64,000 nt of DNA, taken from Erinaceus europaeus (Eukaryota; Chordata; Mammalia; Eulipotyphla; Erinaceidae). The notes under the pieces were generated by a model. It was not told the DNA's origin. It worked only from the letters and a program-made list of their open reading frames with translations, and searched no databases. How positions within the stretch are numbered: the first letter of the stretch is position 1; each line of letters begins with the position of its first letter. Shown here in pieces: positions 1-11,252 of the stretch. Both the position numbers and the translations under genes were made by a program. The DNA lies in assembly GCF_950295315.1 (NCBI RefSeq), contig NC_080175.1:62352487-62416486 (forward strand), in the 5' to 3' direction.

Positions 1-650
1 TCTAGTTCTGTTGGTTTTTTTTCTATGTTGGTGGTTTTCTTTGCTGTGTAGAAGTTTTCTGTCTGATGTAGTCCCACTGGTTTATTTTTGTGCTTTTTTT
101 CTTTGCTGTTGGACTTAAGTTTTTTCAAAAGTTTCCATTATGAAATATCTAATAATGTCTTCCTCTATTTGATGGGTTTTCAGTCTAGTATCTAATTTCT
201 GATCCATTGGGAGTGGATATTAGTGCATGATAAAATGTAGTATCCTGTTTCATTCTGCTGGGTATTTCTAGTCAATTCTTCTAAAATTATTTAGACTCTC
301 CTTTCTCCATTTAAATATATGAACCTCTTTCTTAAAAATTTGATAGGTGTGTGTGGGGGGGACGTTATTTCTGGGCTCTCAATTCTACTCCAATGGTCTG
401 TAGTTCTAGTACCAGGTAGTTTTTATTACCATAGTAGTATAGTTTAATGTCAGAAATAATTACATCTCCAGTTTTGTTTTTTATTCTCAGGATTCCTTTA
501 GCAACACTGGGTATTTTCTGGTTCTAGGTAAACTTTTGTAACTTTGGCCCTATTCTCTTAATGAAAATTGTTAAAACTTTCATAGGGGTTCCATTTACTG
601 TATTTCTTCAATTCAGTAAATCTGACTGAAATTGTGGTACTATTTGAATC
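1..650 (-). mobile_element. L1 ORF2 3' fragment, truncated by window edge
   Basis: Read on the minus strand this encodes degenerate LINE-1 ORF2 C-terminal half. The complement of 60-100 matches the ORF2 stretch '[15 protein letters not shown]' region (compare 20640-20705 and 60300-60360), and the complement of 380-470 matches the segment between the reverse transcriptase and the C-terminal domain. Many stops and indels are present, so it is old and inactive. The 3' end lies beyond base 1. The inner end near 650 is approximate. Confidence 0.8.
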
Positions 651-2186
651 CAATTGTGAATATTTTTCTTCTTCGTTATCTGTATTTTTGTAGTGGAATC
701 ACAAACAAATGGATGTGTTTTAACTTTTAAAATCATGAAAATATGCTAATAGATATATTTTTCCTTTACTATACCTGTAGACATATTGTATTTTATTATA
801 AAGAAACTACATCTTTCATAGCAAAGGTAGATACAAGATTTATTACTGTAACTCAGCAAATGACTACAACAAATTTTGGTTTCATTTATGGTTTAAATGC
901 AAGATTAAAAAATAAGTAGTAACATATTATTATTAAAGAATTATTACTTGTGAAAAAATCTGAGTCTACAATTGTACCATTTACCTACTCACAATGCCTT
1001 TGTTTTACTTACTTGCTTGTTTTGCAAAGAAATCACCAAAGTGTGAAGACTTGTCCATTATTACATAGCACATTTTATAATATAGAAATTTTATGAATAA
1101 AATATTGACTTACAGAGAGATTATTTTCATAACCATAGTTTACAAATCACAAATTAAGCTGATGGTTTATTATAACAAATATTAAATCTCAAGATTTAAT
1201 CTAAAACCTTGACCTTTGCTTTTTTATGCTTTGGTTATCATTGATATCCCTTATATGATTACTTGCTCCATAAAGAAATCATTTAAATACAACTGTATTT
1301 CTGATATCACTCCTGCAAGAAGCCACTACTGTATATGTACAATTCACTTAAAACTCAGAATTCACCTTCCTGACTATTAAAATTTGTTCACATTTCTTTA
1401 TATCAGCTGTCCTTCACATTCCATTCTTGTTTCCAAAATTATCTCTGCTTTTTCTTATTCCTCCGTGTGGCAAAATTTCTGTGTCTAAAGTAAGTGGAGT
1501 CTGAGAACTTGCTTGAACTCTGGTTCTTAAATTATTAATTAAGGATTCAAGAATAAGGACTCAATCATTGTTTTCTTATCTGTAAAAGCAAGAAAAACAA
1601 TATCTGTATGAGTGTTCTGAGTAATAGAAATATTTAAGTGTGTTAGTGAACTGTTGCTATTCTGTTGTCTAAAACCGAGTTATGACAGATAAGTGATGCA
1701 TTTGCTTATCTCCCTCTGATACATTTCAATTATCTAAGACTGTCTATATCCCTTCACCCTCTACATGTTATACAGAGTGAAAACTGTAATGAAGTATAAG
1801 ATGTGATAAAACTATATTGCATAATGCAAAATCGCAATTAAATACAACTGGATATTTTTAAATAGTGGACAACAGTTTTGTGGTAAAAATTTTTGCATTC
1901 AGATATTCTGCTCAATTTTTTCCTAGAAATTCTGATTAATAGACTTTTCTGCTAATTTTAAGTGTCTTAGCGGCAAAATGCATTGAGCTTATAAAATGGA
2001 AAGTTGAAAGGTCAGTTTGGTGCTAGAATATAACTTCTCAATTTTGAAAAAGCTTGCAACTGGTAAGAAGAATTTAAATATTTTACTTATTTTTATTCTA
2101 CCCTGGTAGAGTGTAGAGAGTTTGGTGAAAAGCTAGATAGAGAAGGGAAGTTAATGGAAGTCATCTTCAAAATAATAGCATAGAAT
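651..2186. other. AT-rich unique sequence, nothing recognised
   Basis: No coding frame, RNA gene or repeat family is recognised. The sequence is AT-rich with ordinary short A and T runs. Confidence 0.5.
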
Positions 2187-2198
2187 TGTCTCAGCCAT

Positions 2199-2483
2199 GG
2201 GAGTCAGAGGGTAGCACAGCAGGTTAAGCACACATGACTCAAGGACTGGCCTAAGGATTCAGGTTCCAGCCCCTGGCTCCCCACATGCAGGGGATTGCTT
2301 CAGAGAGGTGTAGCAGGTCTGCAGGTGTCTGTCTTTCTCTCCCCTTCTCTATCTTCCTCTCCTCACTCCATTTCTCTCTGTCCTACCCAACAATGATGAC
2401 ATCAATAACAACAATAATAATAACTACAACAATAAAACAACAAGGGCAACAAAAGAGAATAAATAAATATTTAAAAAAAGAAA
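2199..2483 (+). mobile_element. tRNA-derived SINE, type 1 (hedgehog-like)
   Basis: Full-length SINE: tRNA-like head with A-box-like (GTAGCACAGCAGGTTAAG) and B-box-like (GGTTCCAGCCC) motifs, CTCCCCACATGCAGGGGA, a CT-rich body, then the CAAGGGCAACAAAAG tail and an A-rich end. It is flanked by the 12-bp TSD TGTCTCAGCCAT at 2187-2198 and 2484-2495, showing L1-type target-primed insertion. The 106-codon open frame through it is only the SINE. Confidence 0.9.
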
Positions 2484-2571
2484 TGTCTCAGCCATATGAA
2501 AAACTTAAAGTAAGCAAAAGAGTTAAATACTATGCCCTGGAGGAAACAAATTTGCTCTCAACAGATCACAC

Positions 2572-2672
2572 ATTATATTTTACAGATGCTCAAACTGATG
2601 ATTAGAGACTTTAAATTCTTTGCTCAGGGTAGTGATAGTAGGTATTATCAGAGTTAGATCTGTATCTCAATT
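2572..2672 (+). repeat. MIR remnant (core/3' part)
   Basis: TTTTACAGATGCTCAAACTG followed by a diverged GAGACTTTAAAT..TTGCTCAGGG run follows the order of the MIR core (ATTTTACAGATGAGGAAACTGAGG...AAGTAACTTGCCCAAGG). It is an ancient mammalian SINE relic, heavily diverged. The call is by eye. Confidence 0.45.
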
Positions 2673-3286
2673 ATATTAATAATTTTTTATTCCTTATCCC
2701 ATTATCACAATAACAACAAAATCCCCTAAGTCACTTAATTAATTGTACTTAACTAGAGCACCTCAAGATTAGTAAATGTTGATGAAAATTAATTACTATT
2801 AATCTTTTTTCTAGTATCTTTTAAATGATAGTTGATTCTATGAAAAGTATATTGTAAAACGACTATGGCAACCTCTTAACATATAAAATCTTTAGGAAAC
2901 AAGTTATACTTGACAAAATACTTACCTCTACCAAATCTTAGAGGGGCTCTTCTAAGCTCTAAGTGTTTGACTAGAAATGACATGTGCTTCCTTATAGAAT
3001 CCAATCCTAATAGGAAACTGCTGTCAGTTAAGCTGAAGCCTCACCCTTCATGTGCTATCAAATCAATCACATTCTCATTCTTCTCTCCCGATATTTGAAT
3101 GACCTGTCTTGCCGTCATCAAGAATCCTGTGAAATCTACATAGTCAGAGCTCTTCTTACCCTTGATATTTCATCTTAGTAATTTTCCTCATAGTACCATG
3201 CGTTTTCTAGGCTAGTAATTCCAATTGCCCATCCTAGAGTTGAAATGAAACCGATTTCAATGTTAAAATTGTTGCATATATGTATG
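2673..3286. other. AT-rich unique sequence
   Basis: No gene or repeat is recognised. The 62-codon frame at 2910-3098 has no family resemblance and no supporting context. Confidence 0.45.
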
Positions 3287-3438
3287 CTTTACCAGAGCAC
3301 TGCTATGGCTAAAATGGCTTTTGGTGGGGCTGGGGATTGTACCTGAGACCTTTGGTATGTCAGATATGCATATATGCAGAAATTCAGGTATGCAGAAAGT
3401 CCTTTTGTATAAACATTGTGCTATCATCCTAATTAACT
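3287..3438 (-). mobile_element. SINE remnant, type 3
   Basis: ACCAGAGCACTGCTATGGCT, then GGTGGGGCTGGGGATTGTACCTGAGACCTTTGG. This is the reverse complement of a tRNA-derived SINE head (B box in the TTGTACCTG part) and is shared with 12070-12170 and 22300-22395. It is diverged and merges with the next SINE. Confidence 0.55.
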
Positions 3439-3439
3439 T

Positions 3440-3624
3440 TTTTTTGATAGGGACAGAAATTAAGAGGAAAAGAGGAGACAAGGAATGAGAAAAAAAGATA
3501 CTAGCAACACTGTTTCACCACTCATGAAGTTCCTCTCTTCCAGGTAGGAACTGAGGGCTTCAACCTGGGACCTTGTATATTTTAACATGTGCAGTCTATT
3601 AAAGGTTTCACTATCCAGCCCCTG
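3440..3624 (-). mobile_element. SINE, type 2, degenerate
   Basis: Reverse-strand SINE: tail side at the left (TTTTTTTGATAGGGACAGAAA), purine-rich body, then CCAGGTAGGAACTGAGGGCTTCAACCTGGGACCTTG, the complement of the B-box area, and a head remnant ending CCAGCCCCT. The old full-length L1 was inserted just beyond its 5' end. Confidence 0.65.
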
Positions 3625-4153
3625 TAACAATTTTTTAAATTTCTTTATTGGGGGATTAATGTTTTAAATCCAACAGTAACTAAATAGCTTGTACATACAT
3701 AACATTTACCAGTTTTCCATATAATAATACAAACCCCACTAGGTCTTCAGTCATCCTTTTTGGACCTGTATTCCCTCCCCCCCCCCCCGCCACTTCAGAG
3801 TCTTTTACTCTGGTACAATATGCCAGTTCCAGTTCAGGTTCTACTTGTGTTTTCACTTCTGATCTTGTTTTTCAACTTCTGCCTGAGAGTAAGATCATCC
3901 CATATTCATCCTTCTGTTTCTGACTTATTTCACTTAACATGACTTTTTCAAGCTCCATCCAAGACCAGCTGAAAAGGGTGAAATCAATATTTTTAATACC
4001 TGAGTAGTATTCCATTGTGAGTATATATAGCAAAACTTGCTCAGCCACTCATCTGTTGTTGGATACCTGGGTTGCTTCCAGATTTAAGCTATTACAAATT
4101 GTGCGGCTAAGAACATGTGTACACAGATCTTTTTGGATGGGTGTGTGGAGTTC

Positions 4154-4500
4154 TGTTGCTGAGGAGTTATTCTGATGCAGTCTCTGCCCCCAGGTTTTAC
4201 TACGCCCGTGAAATCCTAGCAGTGCCCCCTTCAACCAATCCTGGCCCTACACGGCACCCCTGGTTGTCGCCCAATAAAAAGCCCCCTCACCCCCCCCCTC
4301 TGGGCTCTCAGCTCTCCCTCTCTGAGATCTCGCCCCCTGCTCTCCCCCCGTGGTCAGGTAGTGGGGACCCATTGCCAGCTGGCTCCACGTGGTCTGAACC
4401 AAACCCCCCCATCCCATAATAAAGATCTGTGTACCCCTTTGCTCTGGACGTCCACTCTCTTCTCCGTGGTGCAGCCCGACACCAGACTGTCACAACAACA
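4154..4500 (+). mobile_element. Solo LTR, family A (ERV class II-like)
   Basis: The 347-bp element begins TGTTGCTGAGG and ends CACAACAACA, bounded by GAGTTC (4148-4153) and GGGTTC (4501-4506), a 6-bp TSD with one mismatch. L1 ORF2 sequence resumes exactly across it. Inside are a TATA-like AATAAAAAG at about 4273 and a polyadenylation signal AATAAA at 4418-4423. Six-base duplications are typical of betaretrovirus-like (class II) integrases. No gag, pol or env flanks it, so it is a solo LTR left by recombination. A second copy is at 35164-35483. Confidence 0.88.
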
Positions 4501-5899
4501 GGGTTCCTTAGGATATATCCCCAGGAGAGGAATTGCAGGATCAGAGGGTAGGTCCATTTCTAGCCTTCTGAGAGTTCTCCAGACTGTTCTCCACAGGTAC
4601 TAGACAAATTTACATTCCCACCAGAGGTGCAAGAGGGTTCCTTTGACACCACAACCTCTCCAGCATTTGCTGCTATTACCTTTTCTGATGTATGATATTC
4701 TCACAGGATGAAGTGGTATCTCATTGTTGTCTTTATTAGCATTTCTCTGACAATCAAAGACTTGGAGCATTTTGTGTTTCTTGGCATCATGTGTTTCTTG
4801 GTCTTTTGGATCGCTTCTATGGTGAATATTCTGTCCATCTCCTCTCCCGAATTTTGGATGGGGTTATTTGTTTCCTTGTTGTTGTGTTTAGTAAGATCTT
4901 TATATATTTTGGATATTAGCCTCTTGTCTTATGTATAGCATGTAAAGATCTTCTCCCATTCTGTGAGGGGTCTCTTAATTCGGGTAGTGGTTTCCTTTGT
5001 GTGCAAAGGCTTTTTAATTTGATGTAGTCCCACAGGTTTATGCTTGCCTTATTCTTCTTTGTAATTGGATTAGTTTCATTGAAGATATCTTTAAAATTAA
5101 GGTGGAGAAGAGTTCTGCCAGTATTTTCCTCTAAGTATCTGGTAGTTTTTCGGTCTAACATCCAAGTCCTTTATCCACTTGGAATTTGCTTTTGTATTGG
5201 ATGAAATATAGTGGTTCAGTTTCATTCTTCTACATGTTTCAACCCAGTTTTTTGTCAACACCATTTTTGAAGAGACTCTGCTTTCCCCATTTAGTAGTCT
5301 GGGCACCTTTGTCAAAGATTAAATGTCCATAGTTGTAGGGCCTTACTACTGGGCTCTCAATTCTATTCCACTGTTAAGTGTGTCTATTCATGTTCCAGTA
5401 CCTAGCAGTTTTGATGATAACGGCCCTATAATCCAATTTGAGATCTGGGAGTGTGATGCCTCCAGTTCTATTCTTTCTTCTCAAGATTATTTTGGCAATT
5501 CTAGGTCTTTTCTGGTTCCAGATCAACATTTGTAGCATTTGTTCTATTCTTCTAAAAAAATGTGGTTGGGATCTTGATAGGGACAGCATTAAATTTGTAT
5601 ATGATTCTGGGTAGTATATTCATGTTGATGATGTTAATTCTTCTAACCCATGAACATGGAATATCATTCTACTTCTTTCTGTCTTTTTCAATTTCCTTGA
5701 GTAGTGACTCATAATTTCTAGTATACAAGTTTTTCAAATCTTTGTTTAGGTTTATAAATAGATACTTTGTTTTTGTTGCTATATTAAAAGGAATTGATTT
5801 CTAGATTTCAACTTCTTCTAACTTAGTGTTTGCATAGAGGAATGCCACTGACTTTTGAATGTTAATTTTGTAGCCTGACACCTTACTGTATTGCCTGAT

Positions 5900-6241
5900 T
5901 GTTGTTAAAATTCGGCGGCTCCAGCTGGCCGGGCTAGCTTCACGGGCGGGTAACAGAGATGCGGAGACAACGGCTGGGCAGGGAAGCTGTATTTCTTTAT
6001 TCAGGAACAACGATTCATAAACTAAACCAAACTAATGACCAAACAGAACTCTGCTGTCTCTTTGCGGCGGCGCAAGCACTCTCTCTTACTCTGGAACTCA
6101 GGAACCCTCTAACTCCCGAACTCTCGAACTCTGGAACTCTCGCGGGGTACCTTTGGGCGGGGCCAAGCAGGCCTGCGAAACTAACTGGACTGATCCAATT
6201 CTCTTGGCGGGGGAGAACTACCCAATGTAAAGCATACAACA
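5900..6241 (-). mobile_element. Solo LTR, family B, CpG-rich
   Basis: 342-bp LTR in reverse orientation. Minus-strand ends are TGTTGTATGC and TTTTAACAACA, and it is flanked by a perfect 6-bp TSD CCTGAT at 5894-5899 and 6242-6247. The polyadenylation signal reads AATAAA on the minus strand (TTTATT at 5996-6001). It shares the R/U5 segment (GAATAAAGAAATAC..GCTTC...GAAGCTAGCC) with the LTR at 38351-38726. Short direct repeats of a GAACTCT-like unit fill about 6083-6142 in U3. CpG density is far above the surroundings. No internal viral genes. Confidence 0.88.
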
Positions 6242-8412
6242 CCTGATGATTTCCACAAGCTTCTTGCTGTATTCCTTAGGTTTTTCTATGTAAACTATTA
6301 TGTCATGTGCAAACAGGGAAAGTTTGATTTCTCTTCCTATATGTATCCCTTTAATTCCTTGCTCCTATCTGATTGCTATGGCAAGAACTTCCAACGCTAT
6401 GTTGAACAGTAATGGTGATAGTGGGCATCCCTGTCTAGTACCTGATCTGAGAGTTATTGCTTCCAGGTTTTCACCACTGAGTATGATGTTGGCTGTAGGT
6501 TGTCCATATATAGACTCCATTATCTTCAGGAATTTTCCATCTATTCCCATTTTTTGTAGTGTTTTGATCATAAAGGAATATTGTATTTTTCCAAAGACTT
6601 TCTCTGCACCTACATATGACCATGCAATTTTTGGTCTTGTTTTTATTGATATGGTGGATCACGTGGATTGATTTACGTATATTAAAACAACTTTGCATGC
6701 CTGGGATAAAATCCACTTGGTCATGATAAACAATCTTTTTAATATACTGCTGTATCTGGTTGGCTAGAATTTTGTTCAATATTTTAGCATCTATGTTCAT
6801 CAGAGATAATGGTCTGTAGTTTTCTTTTCTGGTTGTGTCCCTTTCTGCATTTGGTATCAAAGTGATGTTGGCTTCGTAGAAGCTGAAAGGGAACATTCCA
6901 GTGTCTTCAATCTTCTGGAAGACTTTTAAAAGTAGAGGTATTAGTTCTTCTTTGAAGGTTTTGTAGAATTCATTTGTAAAACCATCTGGTGTAGGACTTT
7001 TATTTTGGGGAAGGTTTTTGATAACTGTTTCACTTTCATGTAGCTGTGATGGACCTGTTCATGTTATCTAATTCCTCTTTACTTAATTTTGGAAATTTGT
7101 AGATATCTAGGAAATCGTCCATTTCATCCAGGTTCTCTAGCCTGGTGGCATAGAGTTGTCACAGAAATCTCACATGATATGTTGAATTTCTGTAGTGTCT
7201 GTTCTGATATCTCCTCTTTCATTTATTTATTTGGGATTTTATCCATTTTTTGTTTTGTGAGTCTGGCTAAAAGTTTGTTGATTTTTTTCACTCTTTCAAG
7301 GAACCAACATTTACTTTTGTTGATCTTGTATGGTTTTCTTATTTTCAGTGCTATTTATTTCTGCCCTAACTTTAGTGATTTCTGCCCTAATTGCTTTAGA
7401 GTTCCTTTGTTCTTCTTCTTCTAGGTCTTTAAGATGTGCAATCAGGCTGTTTATTTGTGCTTTTTCTAGTTTCCTAATGTGTGCTTGTATGGCTATGAAC
7501 TTCCCTCTCAGTACAGTCTTAGATGTGTCCCAAATATTTTGATACCTTGTTTATTCATTTCCATTGAACTTCTGAAACATTTTGATTTCTTCCTTTATTT
7601 CCTCTTTGACCCAGTAGTTGTTAAGTAGTATATTGTTGAGCTTCCACATTTTGGGATTATTACTAATCTTTTATTGATTGTTAAGTGTTAGTTTCATTCC
7701 ACTGCTCTTAAATTTGCTGATGCTGTCTTTGTGACCTAACAAATGGTCCATCCTGGAGGATGACCTATGTGAACTTGAGTAAATGTGTATTCCAATTTCT
7801 TGGGATGAATGACTCTGAAAATATCCAATAGTTCCAGTTTATCTGTCTCCTCATTTAGCTCCCTCATGTCTTTATTGATTTTCTGCCTGGATGATCTGTC
7901 AAGTTGAAAGAGTGGGGTGTTGACGTTCTCTACTATGACTGTGTTGCTGTTAATATATTGCTGTAGCTCTTTTAGTGGATGTTTGATGTATTTAGATGGC
8001 TTCTCACTGGGTGCATAGATGTTAATAATTGTTAAGTCCTTTTGATTGACTGATCATCTGAGCATTAAGTAGTGTCCATCCCTATCTTATTAAATTTTAT
8101 TAATTTAAAGTCTGTTGTGTCAGATATGAGAATAGTTGTTTCTGCCCTTTCTTGTGGGCCAATGGCTTGTATGATAGTCTTCCATCCATTGACTTTGAGT
8201 CAGTGTTTGTCTTATTGAGTTAGGTGAATTTCCTATAGACAGTAAGTTGTTGGGTTGTGTTTTCTGATCCATCTTCCTACTCTGTGCCATTTAATAGGTT
8301 AATTAAGGCCATTGTCATTTATTAATATCAAAAAAATGAAGATATTTTAATGCCATTCTTGTAGATTTATAGAGTGGTCTGATATATGGCATATTTATGG
8401 TGTTCTCATTGT

Positions 8413-9394
8413 TTATAGGAGACCTTTAAGAACTTCTTTCAGGGAAGGTATGGTTATAGTTGATTCTTTCAACTATTGCTTGTCTGAGAAGGTTTTATAC
8501 CTCCATCTAGTGTAAATGATAGTCTAGCAGGATACAGTAGTCTTGGTTGAAAGCCTTTCTAATTGAACACTCGATAGATATCTTGCCATTCTCTTCTGGC
8601 CTGTAGTATTTGTGTGGAGAAGTCTGCTGCCAATCTTATGGGTTTTCCTCTGTAGGTAACTGTTTTTCTCTTGCAGCCTTCGGGATCCTTTCTTTATTCT
8701 TATTCCTTTCCATTTCAAATATGATGTGTCTTAGTGTCTTTATGTCTGTGTTAATTCTGTTTGGGACCCTCTGGGCTTCTTGAAACTTTATGTCTTTTAT
8801 ATTATCTAGACTAGAGAAGTTCTCAGCTATGATGTCCTGAAGAATGCTTTCTTCCTCTCCCTCTCTTTTTTCCTCTGGTAAGCCAATACTGCATATATTA
8901 TTTTTCTTGAAGTTTTCCCATATGTTTCTGTTGTTGTTTTCAGTATCGCTTATTCTCTTTTTGAGATATCTTACTTCTCTTTTAGTTGTCTCTAATTCAT
9001 CCTCGATCTTGCAAATTCTGTCTTCAGCCTTATTTATTCTATTCTCTCTTACTTCTACTGTTTTCTGGAGTTCATCTATTTTGTTACCCTGTTCTGATAC
9101 TGTTTTAGCTTGTTCAGCTAGTTGTGTTCTTAGCTCAGCTATTTCAGCTTTCAGATAACCTTGAGATAATTAGTGTTTTCTTCCAGAGTCTCATTGGTTG
9201 TTTCTACATTTCTGGCGACAATTCTTTCAGACTCTGTACTCACTCCTGTGATTATTTCTTTAGCTAGTGTTTGGATGTTGACCCCATTATTTTGTGCTTC
9301 AACCTTTGGGGGGCTGTACCCTTGTCCTGGTTCATTTCTCCAATATTTCTTCTTGTTGGTTTAACCACTTTATATAGTATGTTATGAGGTCCAT
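8413..9394 (-). pseudogene. L1 ORF1 remnant
   Basis: Minus-strand remnant of the ORF1 RNA-binding chaperone. The complement of 8440-8620 aligns with the ORF1 C-terminus at 58040-58226 (R-E-W-Q-D-I-Y region, Y-P-A-R motif region, terminal K-E-V-L-K-x-L-L), ending in TAA at 8413-8415. The complement of 8844-9158 is the coiled-coil part. The start near 9394 is a guess. Internal stops are present. Confidence 0.75.
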
Positions 9395-10055
9395 TTCTCA
9401 GTACTTTTCAAATTACTGATCACTTTTCCCTGGATTGACTTGTGTCTAAGTAAGGTACATAAAAAAAAAATCACAGTAGTGGACACTGACAGTTGTTTTA
9501 ATAGTATTTTAATCCCTGAGTTGGAGCTCAGTGGCTTAAAAGCCTCTTTTGTTCTTTTTCTTCACTGTAGGCTATGGGAGCCTGAGGGCTTTTAAACTAT
9601 AAGTAGGCTTCTTAGCTTAATCACTCACTCCTGACCCAGTGATAAAGTAGGGTGTGGCAGAGATAATCCAGTGGTTATGCAAAGAGACTCTCAGGGCCCT
9701 ACCTCTAGGCCAAGAGTTATAGATCTTCTCCTGAGTTTCCTGGTTAGTTCTCTGTCCCCTAGTGTCAACACAGGGTCTTCCCCCAACCCCCTGCTGCTCC
9801 AGATTCTGAGAGCAGTAGCAGTGGATACTTACAGTTGCATTTGGTGAATCTTAGGGGAGTCCTCTCCTCCCTAGGCTCCTCTCTGTCCATGAGCCACATG
9901 TATTTGCACTCACCAGTGATTTGGGGGTTCCTGAAATCATTCTAGTCCTGTCTTGTTGCAGTCCCAGGTGGTCTCCTTTGGTATTCCTAGTTGACCAAGG
10001 AGAGGAGAGAAACACATCTACTGCTCCATAGCCCTGCCTCCATAAGTCTCCCCCA
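9395..10055 (-). promoter_or_regulatory. 5'UTR of the old L1
   Basis: About 660 bp between the ORF1 remnant and the 5' TSD. It is more GC-rich than its surroundings, and on the minus strand begins GGGGGAGACTTATGGAGG. It is expected to have held the L1 internal promoter. It is not visibly related to the 5'UTR at 56198-57311, but resembles the units at 54470-54980 (TATAGGGTCTTCC / ACACAGGGTCTTCC, then an ACAGTTG block). Confidence 0.6.
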
Positions 10056-10066
10056 TAACAATTTTT

Positions 10067-10972
10067 ATGAATAATATCTTCTCTGATTGCTTTAATATCT
10101 ATCCTTAGCTTTTCTCAGACATCCTTTTCAACCATTATCATGCATTGCTATGTTTCCATTAGTTTATCAAGGAAGCATAAATATCCTGAAGTAAATAATA
10201 CTAGATAATTGGTATGGCTCCACAGTTATTATAATGAGCATAATTTTTTATTTATTAATGAAAATTTTAATTATAAACCTAGGTATTATTGATTTATAAA
10301 ATATGTTTTGAGGAATATGGCCTTGTGAAAACCTTTTATAATTGGTGGGAGTCACATAACTGTTGTGCTTTTATGACATTATAGTATTTTTCCTTACTTC
10401 TGGTCCTAATAATGAATTCCTTATCACATTGGAGATTTTCTTGAACTAATAGAGTGTGATAGCCCAACCTTCTTATTTTATTTATTGACATAATTCTATT
10501 ACTAATATTCATATAATTTATTGTTGGTGAAATATATTATTTTGAAATCATTTCACTAGTCAGCTTTAAATCTCATGCAGGGTAATTTTTATACTGACTT
10601 TAGAGGCAGCATTTTAAAGCAAATCTATAGGGACTTATAAATGTGTAGTGCCAACAGGTGGGCCCATAAAACTAATCTTTACTGATTTAATAAATGCTTT
10701 TTCCATTTGAACCATTAATATTTAGAGTTTATTTTCAGACAGCATGCCTTCTCTGAGTACTTTCAAGTGTCCCTAGATCACTGTGCAATAATTCAACACC
10801 ATTCCAGTACAGGTTCTTTAATATTGTGATAGAGGTATTACATCTGGCATAACTGCTTTTGATCCAGTGGAATGAATTCTAAATTTAAAAACAGGATATG
10901 AAAGTTCAAGTCTTGTGTTTATTCAGTCACTGCTTAATAGCTTATAGTTGCATTATTCTCACTGGCTTAAGG
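10067..10972. other. AT-rich unique sequence
   Basis: No gene, RNA or repeat family recognised up to the assembly gap. Confidence 0.45.
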
Positions 10973-11172
10973 NNNNNNNNNNNNNNNNNNNNNNNNNNNN
11001 NNNNNNNNNNNNNNNNNNNNNNNNNNNNNNNNNNNNNNNNNNNNNNNNNNNNNNNNNNNNNNNNNNNNNNNNNNNNNNNNNNNNNNNNNNNNNNNNNNNN
11101 NNNNNNNNNNNNNNNNNNNNNNNNNNNNNNNNNNNNNNNNNNNNNNNNNNNNNNNNNNNNNNNNNNNNNNNN
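10973..11172. other. Assembly gap (200 N)
   Basis: Exactly 200 undetermined bases. Open frames reported across it are artefacts. Confidence 0.99.
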
Positions 11173-11252
11173 CCTCCTCTCTTCCTCATCCTCCTCTTCC
11201 TCCTCCTCCTCCTCCTCCTCCTCCTCCTTCTTCTTCTCCTTTTTTTTTTTTT
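11173..11252. repeat. CCT/CTT-rich simple repeat and T run
   Basis: Polypyrimidine tract of CCT and CTT units ending in a long T run, directly against the gap. It is probably the edge of a longer low-complexity array that stopped the assembly. Confidence 0.9.

Larger units (their letters stand above)
3872..8356 (-). pseudogene. L1 ORF2 (endonuclease/reverse transcriptase) remnant
   Basis: Decayed ORF2 of the old L1, from an ATG at 8354-8356 to a stop at 3872-3874. Recognisable reverse transcriptase pieces include the complement of 6365-6571 ([12 protein letters not shown] ... P-T-A-N-I-I-L-S-G ... [14 protein letters not shown]). The catalytic box reads F-A-H-D at 6302-6313 instead of F-A-D-D. 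The C-terminal part lies between 5160 and 3900. An LTR at 5900-6241 interrupts just after the catalytic box and another at 4154-4500 interrupts the C-terminal domain. No function is possible. Confidence 0.85.
3637..10055 (-). mobile_element. Old full-length LINE-1 with TSD, split by two LTRs
   Basis: On the minus strand this runs 5'UTR (10055 to about 9395), ORF1 remnant, ORF2 remnant, 3'UTR and T-rich/A-rich 3' end at 3637. The 11-bp TSD TAACAATTTTT occurs at 3625-3635 and 10056-10066, so the whole 6.4 kb entered in one event. Two solo LTRs with their own 6-bp duplications sit inside (4154-4500, 5900-6241). Removing them leaves about 5.7 kb, close to a normal mammalian L1. Both reading frames carry many stops and indels, so the element is long dead. 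Its 5'UTR and 3'UTR are unlike those of the L1 at 56198-62453. Confidence 0.88.

Noticed and set aside
2285..2605. 106-codon open frame
   Set aside because: It spans a SINE body and tail and ends in unrelated DNA.
4117..4493. Overlapping open frames in the LTR
   Set aside because: They lie within a solo LTR, on both strands, and match no retroviral gene.
4154..6241. Two LTRs as a provirus pair
   Set aside because: Opposite orientation, different families, separate TSDs, and L1 ORF2 lies between them.
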